DNA from: an uncultured Clostridia bacterium
Lineage (GTDB): Bacteria > Bacillota > Clostridia > Oscillospirales > Ruminococcaceae
DNA length: 64,000 bases
Direction: 5' to 3'
Assembly (NCBI GenBank): GCA_946567425.1
Contig: CAMNXF010000005.1
Location: 1-64,000 of the forward strand
The notes under the pieces are model-generated. The model did no database searches, was not told the origin of the DNA, and saw only the letters and a program-made list of their open reading frames with translations. The translations under genes were made by a program, and so were the position numbers. Positions 44,866-53,118 of this stretch are shown here, piece by piece; the stretch's first letter is position 1; the number at the start of each line of letters is the position of its first letter.

Positions 44866-45495
44866 ATGGCGGCAGGGGCAATCGGACAGGGTGGTCAGGG
44901 CGGTAATTTTGCGGGCGGCGTTTCTTTCGGCGGCAAAACGAACGGCGGGAACGCGGTCGGCTCGGAGAGCAATCTCCGTGATACTATCAGCCGCCTCGAA
45001 CAGGAGCGCGACAAGTACAAAAAGGAGAACGAGCAGGCAAAATCGGACTTTCTCGACAGAAAGATCGGCAATCTCGAAAACCGCATTGACAATCTGCAAA
45101 AGCGTCTTGACAAAATAAAGTCCGAGGAGAACGACGGCGAGTGCGAGACTTGTAAGAACCGCAAGTATCAGGACGAATCGGACGACCCGGGCGTTTCGTT
45201 CAAAAGCGCGTCGAAGATAGGCAAGGGCGGCGCGGAGGCAGCCGTGCGCGGTCACGAGTACGAGCATGTCAACCGCAATCAGGCAAAAGCGGAGCGCGAG
45301 GGCAAGGAGGTCGTTTACCAGAATGTCATCATAAAGCATGCTATCTGCCCCGAGTGCGGAGATTCCTACGTCGCGGGCGGTGAAACAACGACCGTAACGC
45401 GAACCAAGCCGCAGGAGCACACCGACGAGCGTTTTAACGTAGGACTTACCGACTATCAGCAGAATATGGGAAATTTGCTGAATATGCTTGTGTAA
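44866..45495 (+). CDS. Putative metalloprotease of the SprA-related family
   Basis: 209 residues. A Gly-rich N-terminus (~1-35), a coiled coil (~38-85, RLEQERDKYKKENEQ...) and then the family core: CETCKNRKYQDESDDPGVSFK, RGHEYEHVNRNQA (zinc motif H130-E131-xx-H134) and a second CPECGD pair. The CxxC...CxxC and HExxH arrangement matches the SprA-related (Pfam SprA-related) putative metalloproteases. No signal peptide. Substrates are unknown. It is monocistronic, divergent from plsC, with its own promoter and terminator. Confidence 0.85.
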   Translation: MAAGAIGQGGQGGNFAGGVSFGGKTNGGNAVGSESNLRDTISRLEQERDKYKKENEQAKSDFLDRKIGNLENRIDNLQKRLDKIKSEENDGECETCKNRKYQDESDDPGVSFKSASKIGKGGAEAAVRGHEYEHVNRNQAKAEREGKEVVYQNVIIKHAICPECGDSYVAGGETTTVTRTKPQEHTDERFNVGLTDYQQNMGNLLNMLV

Positions 45496-45501
45496 TATCA
45501 T

Positions 45502-45540
45502 AAATGTCCGACTGTTTTAGTGGTCGGGCATTTTTATTTT
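45502..45540 (+). terminator. Terminator of the metalloprotease gene
   Basis: 11-bp stem with one G-U pair (45502-45512 with 45523-45533), followed by a T-rich tract. Confidence 0.9.
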
Positions 45541-45549
45541 ATTTTACTA

Positions 45550-45578
45550 TTGCATTTTTCACCAAAATATTGTACAAT
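45550..45578 (+). promoter_or_regulatory. Promoter of the GH2-kinase-AraD operon
   Basis: TTGCAT (45550-45555), 17-bp spacer, TACAAT (45573-45578); an overlapping TATAAT (45579-45584) is an alternative -10. Confidence 0.6.
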
Positions 45579-45629
45579 TATAATGAGGCAGTATGTATGC
45601 CGAAAATGCGTTAATGAAAGGGAAAAGCT

Positions 45630-48600
45630 ATGAGCAGAATGATGTTGTTATGCGACAAATGGGAGTTCTCAAAAAACCCCGTTGACACCGAATACTCTGA
45701 CGATTTAAAGTGGACGAGGGTCGATCTCCCTCACGACTGGCTTATTTATGATACAAAAAATCTTTACGAGACCTCCACAGGCTGGTACAGGAGAAAGCTG
45801 AATATCAAAAAAGACAGACGCACTGCGCTGAGGTTCGAGGGCGTTTATATGGACAGCCGCGTCTATGTGAACGGCAGACTCGCGGGAGAGTGGAAGTACG
45901 GCTACTCCACGTTCGAGTTTGACATCACAGACTATCTCAGCGAGGGTGAAAATCTGATAGCGGTGCGTGTGGACTACCGCAGCCCGAATACGCGCTGGTA
46001 CTCCGGTGCGGGAATATACCGCAGCGTATGGCTTAAGCAATATGACGAGTGTCATATTGTGAACGACGGGATCTATGTAAGCACCGACAATAATCATGTG
46101 ACGATAACCGCCGAGGTCGAGCGTCCCGAGGGTGTTTCCGTCGCGGAACTGTCTGTCCGCCGCGCGATAATGGACGGCGACAGGGTGCTTGCCGAAAAGA
46201 CCTCGCCGTGCTGCGCGTTCGACAGGAGCAGAATACCCGAACTCATCCGCAGAAACGGCTGCTCGTATTCAATCAACACAGACGCGCTGAACGTAAATGA
46301 CCCCGTGCTTTGGGATATCAATGCTCCGAAGCTCTACACCTGCGTTTGCGAGGTTTTGCGCAACGGACAGGTCGTTGACCGCGAGGAAACAAAATTCGGC
46401 TTCCGCACCGTTGAATTTACCCCCGACAAAGGTTTTCTGCTGAACGGCAGACATGTCAAGCTGCACGGCTGTTGCGAGCATCACGACCTCGGCGCGCTCG
46501 GCGCAGCGATAAACCGCACGGCGCTAAAAAGAAAGCTCGTCACTCTGCGCGAAATGGGCATAAACGCGATACGCACAAGCCACAATATGCCCGCCGTCGA
46601 GCTTATGGAGTTGGCGGACGAAATGGGCTTTCTTATACTCTCCGAGGGTTTTGATATGTGGGAGCGTCACAAGACCGACAACGACTATGCGGGCTTTTTC
46701 CCCGAATGGGTAAGCACGGACGTTGCGTCGTGGGTTCGCCGCGACCGCAACCACCCGTGCCTTATCGGCTGGAGCATCGGCAACGAGATTTACGACACTC
46801 ACGCCGACGACCGAGGACAAGAGATAACGTCGCTGCTGTCGGGTCTCGTCCGCGAGCACGACCCGCGCTGCAACGGATATGTCACGATAGGTTCGAACTA
46901 TATGCAATGGGAAAACGCGCAGAAGTGCGCCGATATTCTTAAAATTGCGGGCTACAACTACGCCGAGCGCCTGTATGACGAGCAGCACAAGGCGCACCCC
47001 GACTGGTGCATATACGGCAGCGAGACCGCGTCCGTTATCCACAGCCGCGGAATTTATCACTTCCCGTTGTCGCAGTCCGTTCTTGCAGACGACGACGAAC
47101 AATGCTCCGCGCTCGGCAACTGCACCACGGGCTGGGGCGCGAAAAACGTCGAGTACTGCATTACCGCCGACCGTGACGCTGAATTTTGCGCGGGACAGTT
47201 TATATGGACGGGCTTCGACTATATCGGAGAGCCAACCCCGTACTCCACCAAGAACAGCTATTTCGGACAGTACGATACCGCGGGCTTCCCCAAGGACGGC
47301 GCGTACATCTTCCGCGCCGAGTGGACGGACTACAAAAAAGCGCCGTTCGTGCACGTTTTCCCCTACTGGGATTTTATCGTTGGACAGGAAATCGACATTC
47401 GCGTGACCACAAACGCCCCCAAGACCGCGCTTTTCTTCAACGGAGAGAAGATCGCCGAAAGGGAGATAGGCCACGCCTACGGCACGGAGCTTACATTGGA
47501 TACCGTCCTTGAATATGAGCCGGGCGAGCTTCTGGCAATAGCGTATGACGAGAACGGAAACGAGATAGCACGTGACGTTCGTCGTTCGTTCGGCGATACC
47601 GCACAGCTCGTTCTCACACCTGACAAGACGGAGCTTAAGGCAAACGGCGAGGATCTGATCTTCGTTGATATTTCCGCGTTCGACAAAAACGGAGAGTTCG
47701 TCGCGAACGCCAACAATCGTGTGTTTGTGAGCGTTGAGGGCGCGGGCCGCTTAGTCGGTCTCGACAACGGTGATTCCACGGACTACGAGCAGTACAAGGG
47801 CACATCGCGCAGACTGTTCTCAGGTAAGCTGCTGGCGATGATAGCCGCAAAGACCGAGGCGGGCGAGATACGCGTCAAGGTAAGCTCCCCGTCGCTGCCC
47901 GACAGCGAGCTTACGCTGAACGCCGCTACCGCCGAGGTTCGCGAGGGAATTTCCGCGCTCACCGAGAACGCGCGCACCGCGGCAGACTGCCCCGACGAGC
48001 AACGCGATATCCCCATAAGGAAGATCTCGTTCATAAGCGAGAGCCGCACGTTCACAGCTAACAGAAAAACTATAACGTTCAAGACGGTGGTTTTCCCCGA
48101 GAATGCCGCCTACGTGGACGATATCGAGTACAGGATAACCACGGTTCTCGGAATACCGTCCAATCTTGCGGAGATAGTTTCCGTTGAAAACGGCGCGGTG
48201 ACCGTCGAGTGCAAGGGCGACGGCGAGTTTTTCCTGCGCGCACTCTGCAAGAACGGTACGGACAAATACCATATCGTAACGCCGCTTGCACTCAAAGGCG
48301 AAGGGCTTGGTGCGGCATTTTTCGACCCGTATGACTTTGTTATCGGCGGTCTGTTCACGGTTCAAAGCGGCAACGCGGGCAACGGCATAGATCGCGGCGC
48401 GGCGTTCGCGAACGACAACAGCTGGTTCGGCTTTGAGAACGTCGACTTCGGCAGCATCGGCAGCGACACGATAACCGTGCCGATCTACGCGAACTGCACA
48501 ACGCCCGTTCAGATACGGTTCTACGACGGTATTCCGAACAAGGGCGGGGAGCTTATAGGCGAATTCACCTACCACGAGCCGCCGCAGTGGCTGACCTATA

Positions 48601-49070
48601 TTCCAAATACGTTCAAGCTGACAAAAAAGCTCAAGGGCAAGCACACGCTCGTTATGGAATCGGGCGACGGCTATCACGTTCAAGGGTTCAGCTTCGCAAA
48701 GCCCGACAAGGAGTTCTCCGAGATCGACGCAGCTGACTGCGAAAGCGTTTACGGCGATAAATTCACACGCAATTCCGACGACGTAACGGGTATTGGTAAC
48801 AACGTCGTGCTGAATTTTGGCGAGTTCGACTTCACTGAAAACGCTCCCTCGGCGGTTGTCATAACGGGAAAATCAGAGCTTCCCGTGAACAGTATCCACC
48901 TTGTGTTCAAGGGCGATACCGAAACGCGCGTGCTCTGCGAATTTGCGGGCACAGAGGAGTACACAGGGCGGCGTTTCGAGTTTGACGGCATTAAGGGCAA
49001 GTGCGAGGTATCGTTTACATTCCTCCCGGGCAGCGACTTTGACTTCAAGTCGTTTAAATTCGAGAAATAA
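45630..49070 (+). CDS. GH2 beta-galactosidase-like glycoside hydrolase with C-terminal binding modules
   Basis: 1146 residues, no signal peptide. GH2 layout: N-terminal sugar-binding sandwich (WTRVDLPHDWL, GWYRRKL), immunoglobulin-like domain, then the TIM barrel with acid/base E386 in IGWSIGNEIYD and nucleophile E465 in CIYGSETAS. NIRTSHNMP-like INAIRTSHNMP is the usual GH2 barrel motif. A DUF4982-like and further beta-sandwich domains follow, and the last ~270 residues look like two CBM6/galactose-binding-like modules. It would release beta-galactosyl (possibly arabinosyl-linked) residues inside the cell. The FGGY kinase gene begins 12 bases after it. Confidence 0.88.
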   Translation: MSRMMLLCDKWEFSKNPVDTEYSDDLKWTRVDLPHDWLIYDTKNLYETSTGWYRRKLNIKKDRRTALRFEGVYMDSRVYVNGRLAGEWKYGYSTFEFDITDYLSEGENLIAVRVDYRSPNTRWYSGAGIYRSVWLKQYDECHIVNDGIYVSTDNNHVTITAEVERPEGVSVAELSVRRAIMDGDRVLAEKTSPCCAFDRSRIPELIRRNGCSYSINTDALNVNDPVLWDINAPKLYTCVCEVLRNGQVVDREETKFGFRTVEFTPDKGFLLNGRHVKLHGCCEHHDLGALGAAINRTALKRKLVTLREMGINAIRTSHNMPAVELMELADEMGFLILSEGFDMWERHKTDNDYAGFFPEWVSTDVASWVRRDRNHPCLIGWSIGNEIYDTHADDRGQEITSLLSGLVREHDPRCNGYVTIGSNYMQWENAQKCADILKIAGYNYAERLYDEQHKAHPDWCIYGSETASVIHSRGIYHFPLSQSVLADDDEQCSALGNCTTGWGAKNVEYCITADRDAEFCAGQFIWTGFDYIGEPTPYSTKNSYFGQYDTAGFPKDGAYIFRAEWTDYKKAPFVHVFPYWDFIVGQEIDIRVTTNAPKTALFFNGEKIAEREIGHAYGTELTLDTVLEYEPGELLAIAYDENGNEIARDVRRSFGDTAQLVLTPDKTELKANGEDLIFVDISAFDKNGEFVANANNRVFVSVEGAGRLVGLDNGDSTDYEQYKGTSRRLFSGKLLAMIAAKTEAGEIRVKVSSPSLPDSELTLNAATAEVREGISALTENARTAADCPDEQRDIPIRKISFISESRTFTANRKTITFKTVVFPENAAYVDDIEYRITTVLGIPSNLAEIVSVENGAVTVECKGDGEFFLRALCKNGTDKYHIVTPLALKGEGLGAAFFDPYDFVIGGLFTVQSGNAGNGIDRGAAFANDNSWFGFENVDFGSIGSDTITVPIYANCTTPVQIRFYDGIPNKGGELIGEFTYHEPPQWLTYIPNTFKLTKKLKGKHTLVMESGDGYHVQGFSFAKPDKEFSEIDAADCESVYGDKFTRNSDDVTGIGNNVVLNFGEFDFTENAPSAVVITGKSELPVNSIHLVFKGDTETRVLCEFAGTEEYTGRRFEFDGIKGKCEVSFTFLPGSDFDFKSFKFEK

Positions 49071-49082
49071 CGGGGTGAGCAA

Positions 49083-50657
49083 ATGACGATACAAGAAAAA
49101 ATTGCGCAGGGCAAGACGTTTCTCGGTATAGAGCTCGGCTCTACTCGTATCAAGGCATCGCTTATCGACGCGACCTGCGCGCCGATCGCGGGCGGCTCTC
49201 ATGTATGGGAAAACCGCCTTGAAAACGGCTATTGGACGTATTCACCCGAGGATATCCACGGCGGACTTCAGGCGTGCTACGCCGACCTGAAACGCGATGT
49301 GAGTGAACGTTACGGCGTGCTGTTGAAAACATTCGGCGCGATAGGGATTTCCGCGATGATGCATGGCTATATGCCGTTCAACAAGGGCGGACGGCTGCTT
49401 GTGCCGTTCAGGACGTGGCGCAACACCACCACCGAAAGGGCGGCGCGTGAGCTTACGAAGCTGTTCGGATTCAACATTCCGCAGCGTTGGAGCGTTGCGC
49501 ATCTCTATCAAGCAGTGCTCAACGGCGAACCTCATATTGAGCAGATCGCTCACATAACGACGCTGGCGGGATATATTCATTATCTTTTGACAGGTGAACG
49601 AACTGTCGGTATCGGCGAGGCTTCGGGAATGTTCCCGATAAGCGGCGGTGATTACGACACGGAAATGCTCGCAAAGCTGGATAAGATCCTCGGCGAAAAA
49701 GGCGTCAGCTTTAAAGTCGAAGACATTCTTCCGCGCGTAATGAAGGCAGGGGAGCGCTGCGGCGGGCTTACCGAACAGGGCGCGAGATTTCTCGACCCCG
49801 ATGGCGACTTAAAGCCCGGCGTGCCGTTCTGCCCGCCTGAGGGCGACGCGGGCACGGGAATGGCGGCTACCAATGCCGTACTGCCGAAAACCGGCAATAT
49901 CTCGGCGGGAACGTCGATCTTCTCCATGCTGGTGCTAGAAAAACCGCTGTCGCGCGTATACCCCGAAGTCGACGTTGTGACTACCCCGGACGGCGCTCCC
50001 GTCGCAATGGTGCACTGTAACAACTGCTGCTCGGAGCTTGACGCTTGGGTGGGCGTTTTCGGGGAGTTTGCGGAGCTGTTTGGACTTTCGCTCGACAAGT
50101 CCGAGCTGTACGAACGGCTCTACAAAAAGGGGCTTAAGGGCGATGCGGACTGCGGCGGCATTACCGCGTACAACTGCCTTTCGGGAGAACCCGTTATCGG
50201 CGTTGATGACGGCAGACCCATGTACTTCCGCGCTCCCGACAGCAGGATGACGCTCGCGAACTTTATCCGCGCGGAGCTGTACTCGGCGTTCGCGGCGCTG
50301 AGCGTCGGAATGGATAAGCTGTTTAAACTCGAAAACGTGTATGCGGAGACGTTCACGGGGCACGGCGGTTTGTTCAAGGTGGAGAACGCGGCGCAGCAGT
50401 TGCTCGCCGACGCGCTGAACACACCTGTTTCGGTCATGAAAACGGCGGGCGAGGGCGGCGCCTGGGGAATGGCACTCCTCGCGGCGTATTCCGTAAACGG
50501 CAGCGGTAAGCCGCTTGCGGAGTGGCTGGAAACGGTTGCGTTCGCGGATATCGGAAAGCGCACTGTTCTCCCGAACGAAAAGGGAACGCGCGGGTTTTCC
50601 GAGTATATGAAACGTTATCTGAACGGGCTTGACGCGGAGAGAAGGCTTGGAGTTTGA
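49083..50657 (+). CDS. FGGY-family carbohydrate kinase, probable L-ribulokinase/xylulokinase type
   Basis: 524 residues. Two actin-like domains: N-terminal FLGIELGSTRIKASLID (phosphate loop), GAIGISAMMHGYMPF, and C-terminal ISAGTSIFSMLV (ATP site) with KTAGEGGAWGMALLAAY, the FGGY signature region. The family phosphorylates ketopentoses and related polyols. AraD (ribulose-5-phosphate 4-epimerase) lies two genes downstream, so L-ribulose is the most likely substrate; xylulose is the main alternative. No araA isomerase gene is in the window. ATG follows GGGGTGA. Confidence 0.85.
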   Translation: MTIQEKIAQGKTFLGIELGSTRIKASLIDATCAPIAGGSHVWENRLENGYWTYSPEDIHGGLQACYADLKRDVSERYGVLLKTFGAIGISAMMHGYMPFNKGGRLLVPFRTWRNTTTERAARELTKLFGFNIPQRWSVAHLYQAVLNGEPHIEQIAHITTLAGYIHYLLTGERTVGIGEASGMFPISGGDYDTEMLAKLDKILGEKGVSFKVEDILPRVMKAGERCGGLTEQGARFLDPDGDLKPGVPFCPPEGDAGTGMAATNAVLPKTGNISAGTSIFSMLVLEKPLSRVYPEVDVVTTPDGAPVAMVHCNNCCSELDAWVGVFGEFAELFGLSLDKSELYERLYKKGLKGDADCGGITAYNCLSGEPVIGVDDGRPMYFRAPDSRMTLANFIRAELYSAFAALSVGMDKLFKLENVYAETFTGHGGLFKVENAAQQLLADALNTPVSVMKTAGEGGAWGMALLAAYSVNGSGKPLAEWLETVAFADIGKRTVLPNEKGTRGFSEYMKRYLNGLDAERRLGV

Positions 50658-51238
50658 AACAACGGGTTTTTACGGTTGGATTGTCAGATATCGGAATAAG
50701 TCAGCTTTATCTTTGCAGAGAAAAATTGGAGGCTGTCGATCAGTGGTTTGACGCTGCAAGGATAGACGATTACGAACCGCTTCCGGTGTTTGATTTTGGC
50801 AACGGTCGGTTAACACTCACTGATGGACATTCACGCGCGTTTACTATGCTTTGTAACGATCTACGTACCATACGTGTTGTCTTGGACTTTGATAAGATGA
50901 TAACGTCGGAAATGGGACAGAAGCTCTACATACGCGACATCGAATGGTGTGAGCGAAAAGGGCTGCACACTGTCATGGATTTGTCCGATAGGATCATTTC
51001 TGAAAAACGATATGTTGTGCTGTGGCTTGAACGATGTAAACGGCTACGTAATTTGTTTTCCAGCGATATAACGAGCGCACGGAATATTGCGGAGCGTTTT
51101 CCTGATATGTATCTGTATGGTATGTCATTTAACGGAGCCGTTCTTTATTTTGAGCGGAACAATATGTATTATCGGTTTGAAAACGGTATTATGGAAAATG
51201 ACGAATTTTTTAACAATGCCGAAACGGGGGATATGTAA
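50654..51238 (+). CDS. ParB-like nuclease-fold protein of unknown role
   Basis: 194 residues. Residues ~10-75 resemble a ParB N-terminal domain: the region before [21 protein letters not shown] gives the hallmark DGHxRA motif, and [16 protein letters not shown] precedes it as in a family of ~190-residue Firmicute proteins I recall as ParB-like hypotheticals. The C-terminal ~60 residues may bind something else. It starts with TTG overlapping the kinase stop by four bases, with AGAGAAGG before it, so it is translationally coupled inside a sugar operon. Its composition is more AT-rich than its neighbours, suggesting later insertion. Function unknown. Confidence 0.65.
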   Translation: MKQRVFTVGLSDIGISQLYLCREKLEAVDQWFDAARIDDYEPLPVFDFGNGRLTLTDGHSRAFTMLCNDLRTIRVVLDFDKMITSEMGQKLYIRDIEWCERKGLHTVMDLSDRIISEKRYVVLWLERCKRLRNLFSSDITSARNIAERFPDMYLYGMSFNGAVLYFERNNMYYRFENGIMENDEFFNNAETGDM

Positions 51239-51239
51239 G

Positions 51240-51938
51240 ATGTTGGAAAAATTAAAACAAGACGTACTTGCAGCAAATCTTTTATTGCCAAAGCACGGAC
51301 TGGTAACGTTTACATGGGGCAATGTTTCCGCTGTTGACAGGGAAAGCGGCATTGTGATAATAAAGCCGTCTGGCGTGGAATACAGCGATATGACGGCGGA
51401 GGATATGGTCGCGGTGAGTCTTGAAACAGGCGAGGTCGTCGAGGGGCATTACAATCCGTCGAGCGACACGCAGACGCACCTTGCGCTTTACAGAGCCTTT
51501 GTTGGCATAGGCGGTATTGTCCACACGCACAGCCGCTGGGCGACTTCGTTCGCGCAGGCGGGTAAGGGAATAGAGCCGCTCGGAACGACCCACGCCGACT
51601 ACTTTTACGGGGAAATTCCGTGCACGCGCGCAATGACCCCGGACGAGATCAACGGAGAATACGAAAAGGAGACGGGCACAGTGATTATCGAGGCGTTCAA
51701 GAGTATCGACCCGCTGACGATCCCCGCCGTTCTCGTCAAGAGCCACGGACCGTTCACATGGGGCAGAACAGCCGCCGAAGCGGTACATAACGCGGTAGTT
51801 CTCGAAGAGGCGGCGTTTATGAACTACCACGCAATGAGCATTAACCCGCAAGTTCGTCCGATGCAGCGCGAGCTTCTTGACAGGCACTATCTCCGCAAGC
51901 ACGGCAACAACGCTTACTACGGGCAGAATAACGGCTGA
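51240..51938 (+). CDS. araD: L-ribulose-5-phosphate 4-epimerase
   Basis: 232 residues, normal length (231 in E. coli). Class II aldolase fold: [25 protein letters not shown], and the zinc site [14 protein letters not shown] plus [16 protein letters not shown]. The C-terminal HGPFTWG completes the AraD pattern. It converts L-ribulose-5-phosphate to D-xylulose-5-phosphate, the last arabinose-specific step into the pentose phosphate pathway. ATG at 51240 starts one base after the preceding gene's stop, with GGGGG nine bases before. It completes a GH2-kinase-epimerase operon for arabinose- or galactose-containing plant glycans. Confidence 0.95.
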   Translation: MLEKLKQDVLAANLLLPKHGLVTFTWGNVSAVDRESGIVIIKPSGVEYSDMTAEDMVAVSLETGEVVEGHYNPSSDTQTHLALYRAFVGIGGIVHTHSRWATSFAQAGKGIEPLGTTHADYFYGEIPCTRAMTPDEINGEYEKETGTVIIEAFKSIDPLTIPAVLVKSHGPFTWGRTAAEAVHNAVVLEEAAFMNYHAMSINPQVRPMQRELLDRHYLRKHGNNAYYGQNNG

Positions 51939-51977
51939 TTTTCCGTTTGTTTCGCCATTATAGCCGATTATTCTCCA

Positions 51978-52006
51978 TTGACAAGCGGACGATTTTTTGG
52001 TATAAT
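51978..52006 (+). promoter_or_regulatory. Promoter of the five-gene operon starting at 52043
   Basis: TTGACA (51978-51983), 17-bp spacer, TATAAT (52001-52006): full consensus, 36 bases before the first ATG. Confidence 0.8.
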
Positions 52007-52042
52007 TATGTTGTAAGTATTTATGAAAGGAGGTTTTACATT

Positions 52043-53101
52043 ATGGAAAATGAAAATTTAAATCCCGTCGGACAAGCTGTGCCGGAAGCTCCCGAAAACG
52101 CTCCGCCCGATATCGCCGCTCCGATAACGGAAATCAGCAGCTCCGTCGCGGTGGCAGCCGAATTACCGCACGAGGCGATCACTGAGGAGGCGCGTATGTA
52201 CGCCGAGCAGACCGCCGCAGTTGAAAAAGAGCAAGCAGAGCTTCAGGAGCAGGACAAAAAGCTGCTCGCAGCGTTGGACGAGGTGCTCGAAAAGCGCACG
52301 CGCGAAATGCGCGAACAGCAGAGTCGCACGCGTTCAAAGGGCGAGCGTTTGGCGGCGACCGTCGTGAAAAAGGGCGTGGGCTTTGTTTCGCTGGGGCTTA
52401 TTATGGTGTTCCTCGGCATTGTGATGATAATCTGCCTGTTTTCATCGGCGCCCGATTTTCTTATCCCGCTGAAGCTCTCACCGATATGTATTATTCTGAT
52501 AGGAATTGAGCTGCTGCTTAATCAGCTTATGACGCGCGGACATTTCCGCATAAATATCCCGAGCCTTGTTATTTCGGCGCTGCTGGTGGTCGGCTGCTGT
52601 TTTATGTGTGTTAAGCTGAACGGCACCTACCAAGAGGATAAGGAGGAATACAACAACCGGAGCATTGCCGCAGAAATTTACGACAGGAGCTACAAGGAGC
52701 TAAGATACGTTGCGGATATAGCCTCGCTGGATATCGATGTCGACCTTAATCCCGACGGCACGGGACGTACAAAGGGTGTGGACGCGCTTGCAAGCGATGA
52801 CCGCGTAAATGTGACCGTGGAGTTTTCCGGCACATACAATTCCCCGAAAGCCTTTGCCGCCGATTGTAAAAAAATAATCGACGGCTACCGCATAATGGGC
52901 ATAAACATAACAAATTTCTATTTTAAAAACACGGGTGCTTTCCATTCGTTCAATCTTGACGTTGAGGGAAAGTATGCACAAGACTACAACGAGAGCAAAC
53001 TCACGGAAATCGTGGACTATATGTATCTTGAGGATATCGACTATATGGACGATCTGGAGGATTACAAGGACGAGACAGAAGAAACGTCCGACGCGGCGTG
53101 A
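52043..53101 (+). CDS. Membrane protein of unknown function
   Basis: 352 residues. An acidic, Pro/Ala-rich N-terminal ~50 residues, a likely coiled coil (~55-105, AEQTAAVEKEQAELQEQDKK...), then three transmembrane helices (~115-205, the last containing VVGCCFMCV), and a soluble C-terminal domain (~210-352) ending in an acidic tail. No family recognised. ATG at 52043 follows AAAGGAGG; the longer frame upstream covers the promoter. It heads a five-gene operon with a LOTUS/DUF3825 protein. Topology suggests a membrane anchor with cytoplasmic coiled coil. Confidence 0.75.
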   Translation: MENENLNPVGQAVPEAPENAPPDIAAPITEISSSVAVAAELPHEAITEEARMYAEQTAAVEKEQAELQEQDKKLLAALDEVLEKRTREMREQQSRTRSKGERLAATVVKKGVGFVSLGLIMVFLGIVMIICLFSSAPDFLIPLKLSPICIILIGIELLLNQLMTRGHFRINIPSLVISALLVVGCCFMCVKLNGTYQEDKEEYNNRSIAAEIYDRSYKELRYVADIASLDIDVDLNPDGTGRTKGVDALASDDRVNVTVEFSGTYNSPKAFAADCKKIIDGYRIMGINITNFYFKNTGAFHSFNLDVEGKYAQDYNESKLTEIVDYMYLEDIDYMDDLEDYKDETEETSDAA

Positions 53102-53118
53102 GTTTCGGAAGGGAAAAA

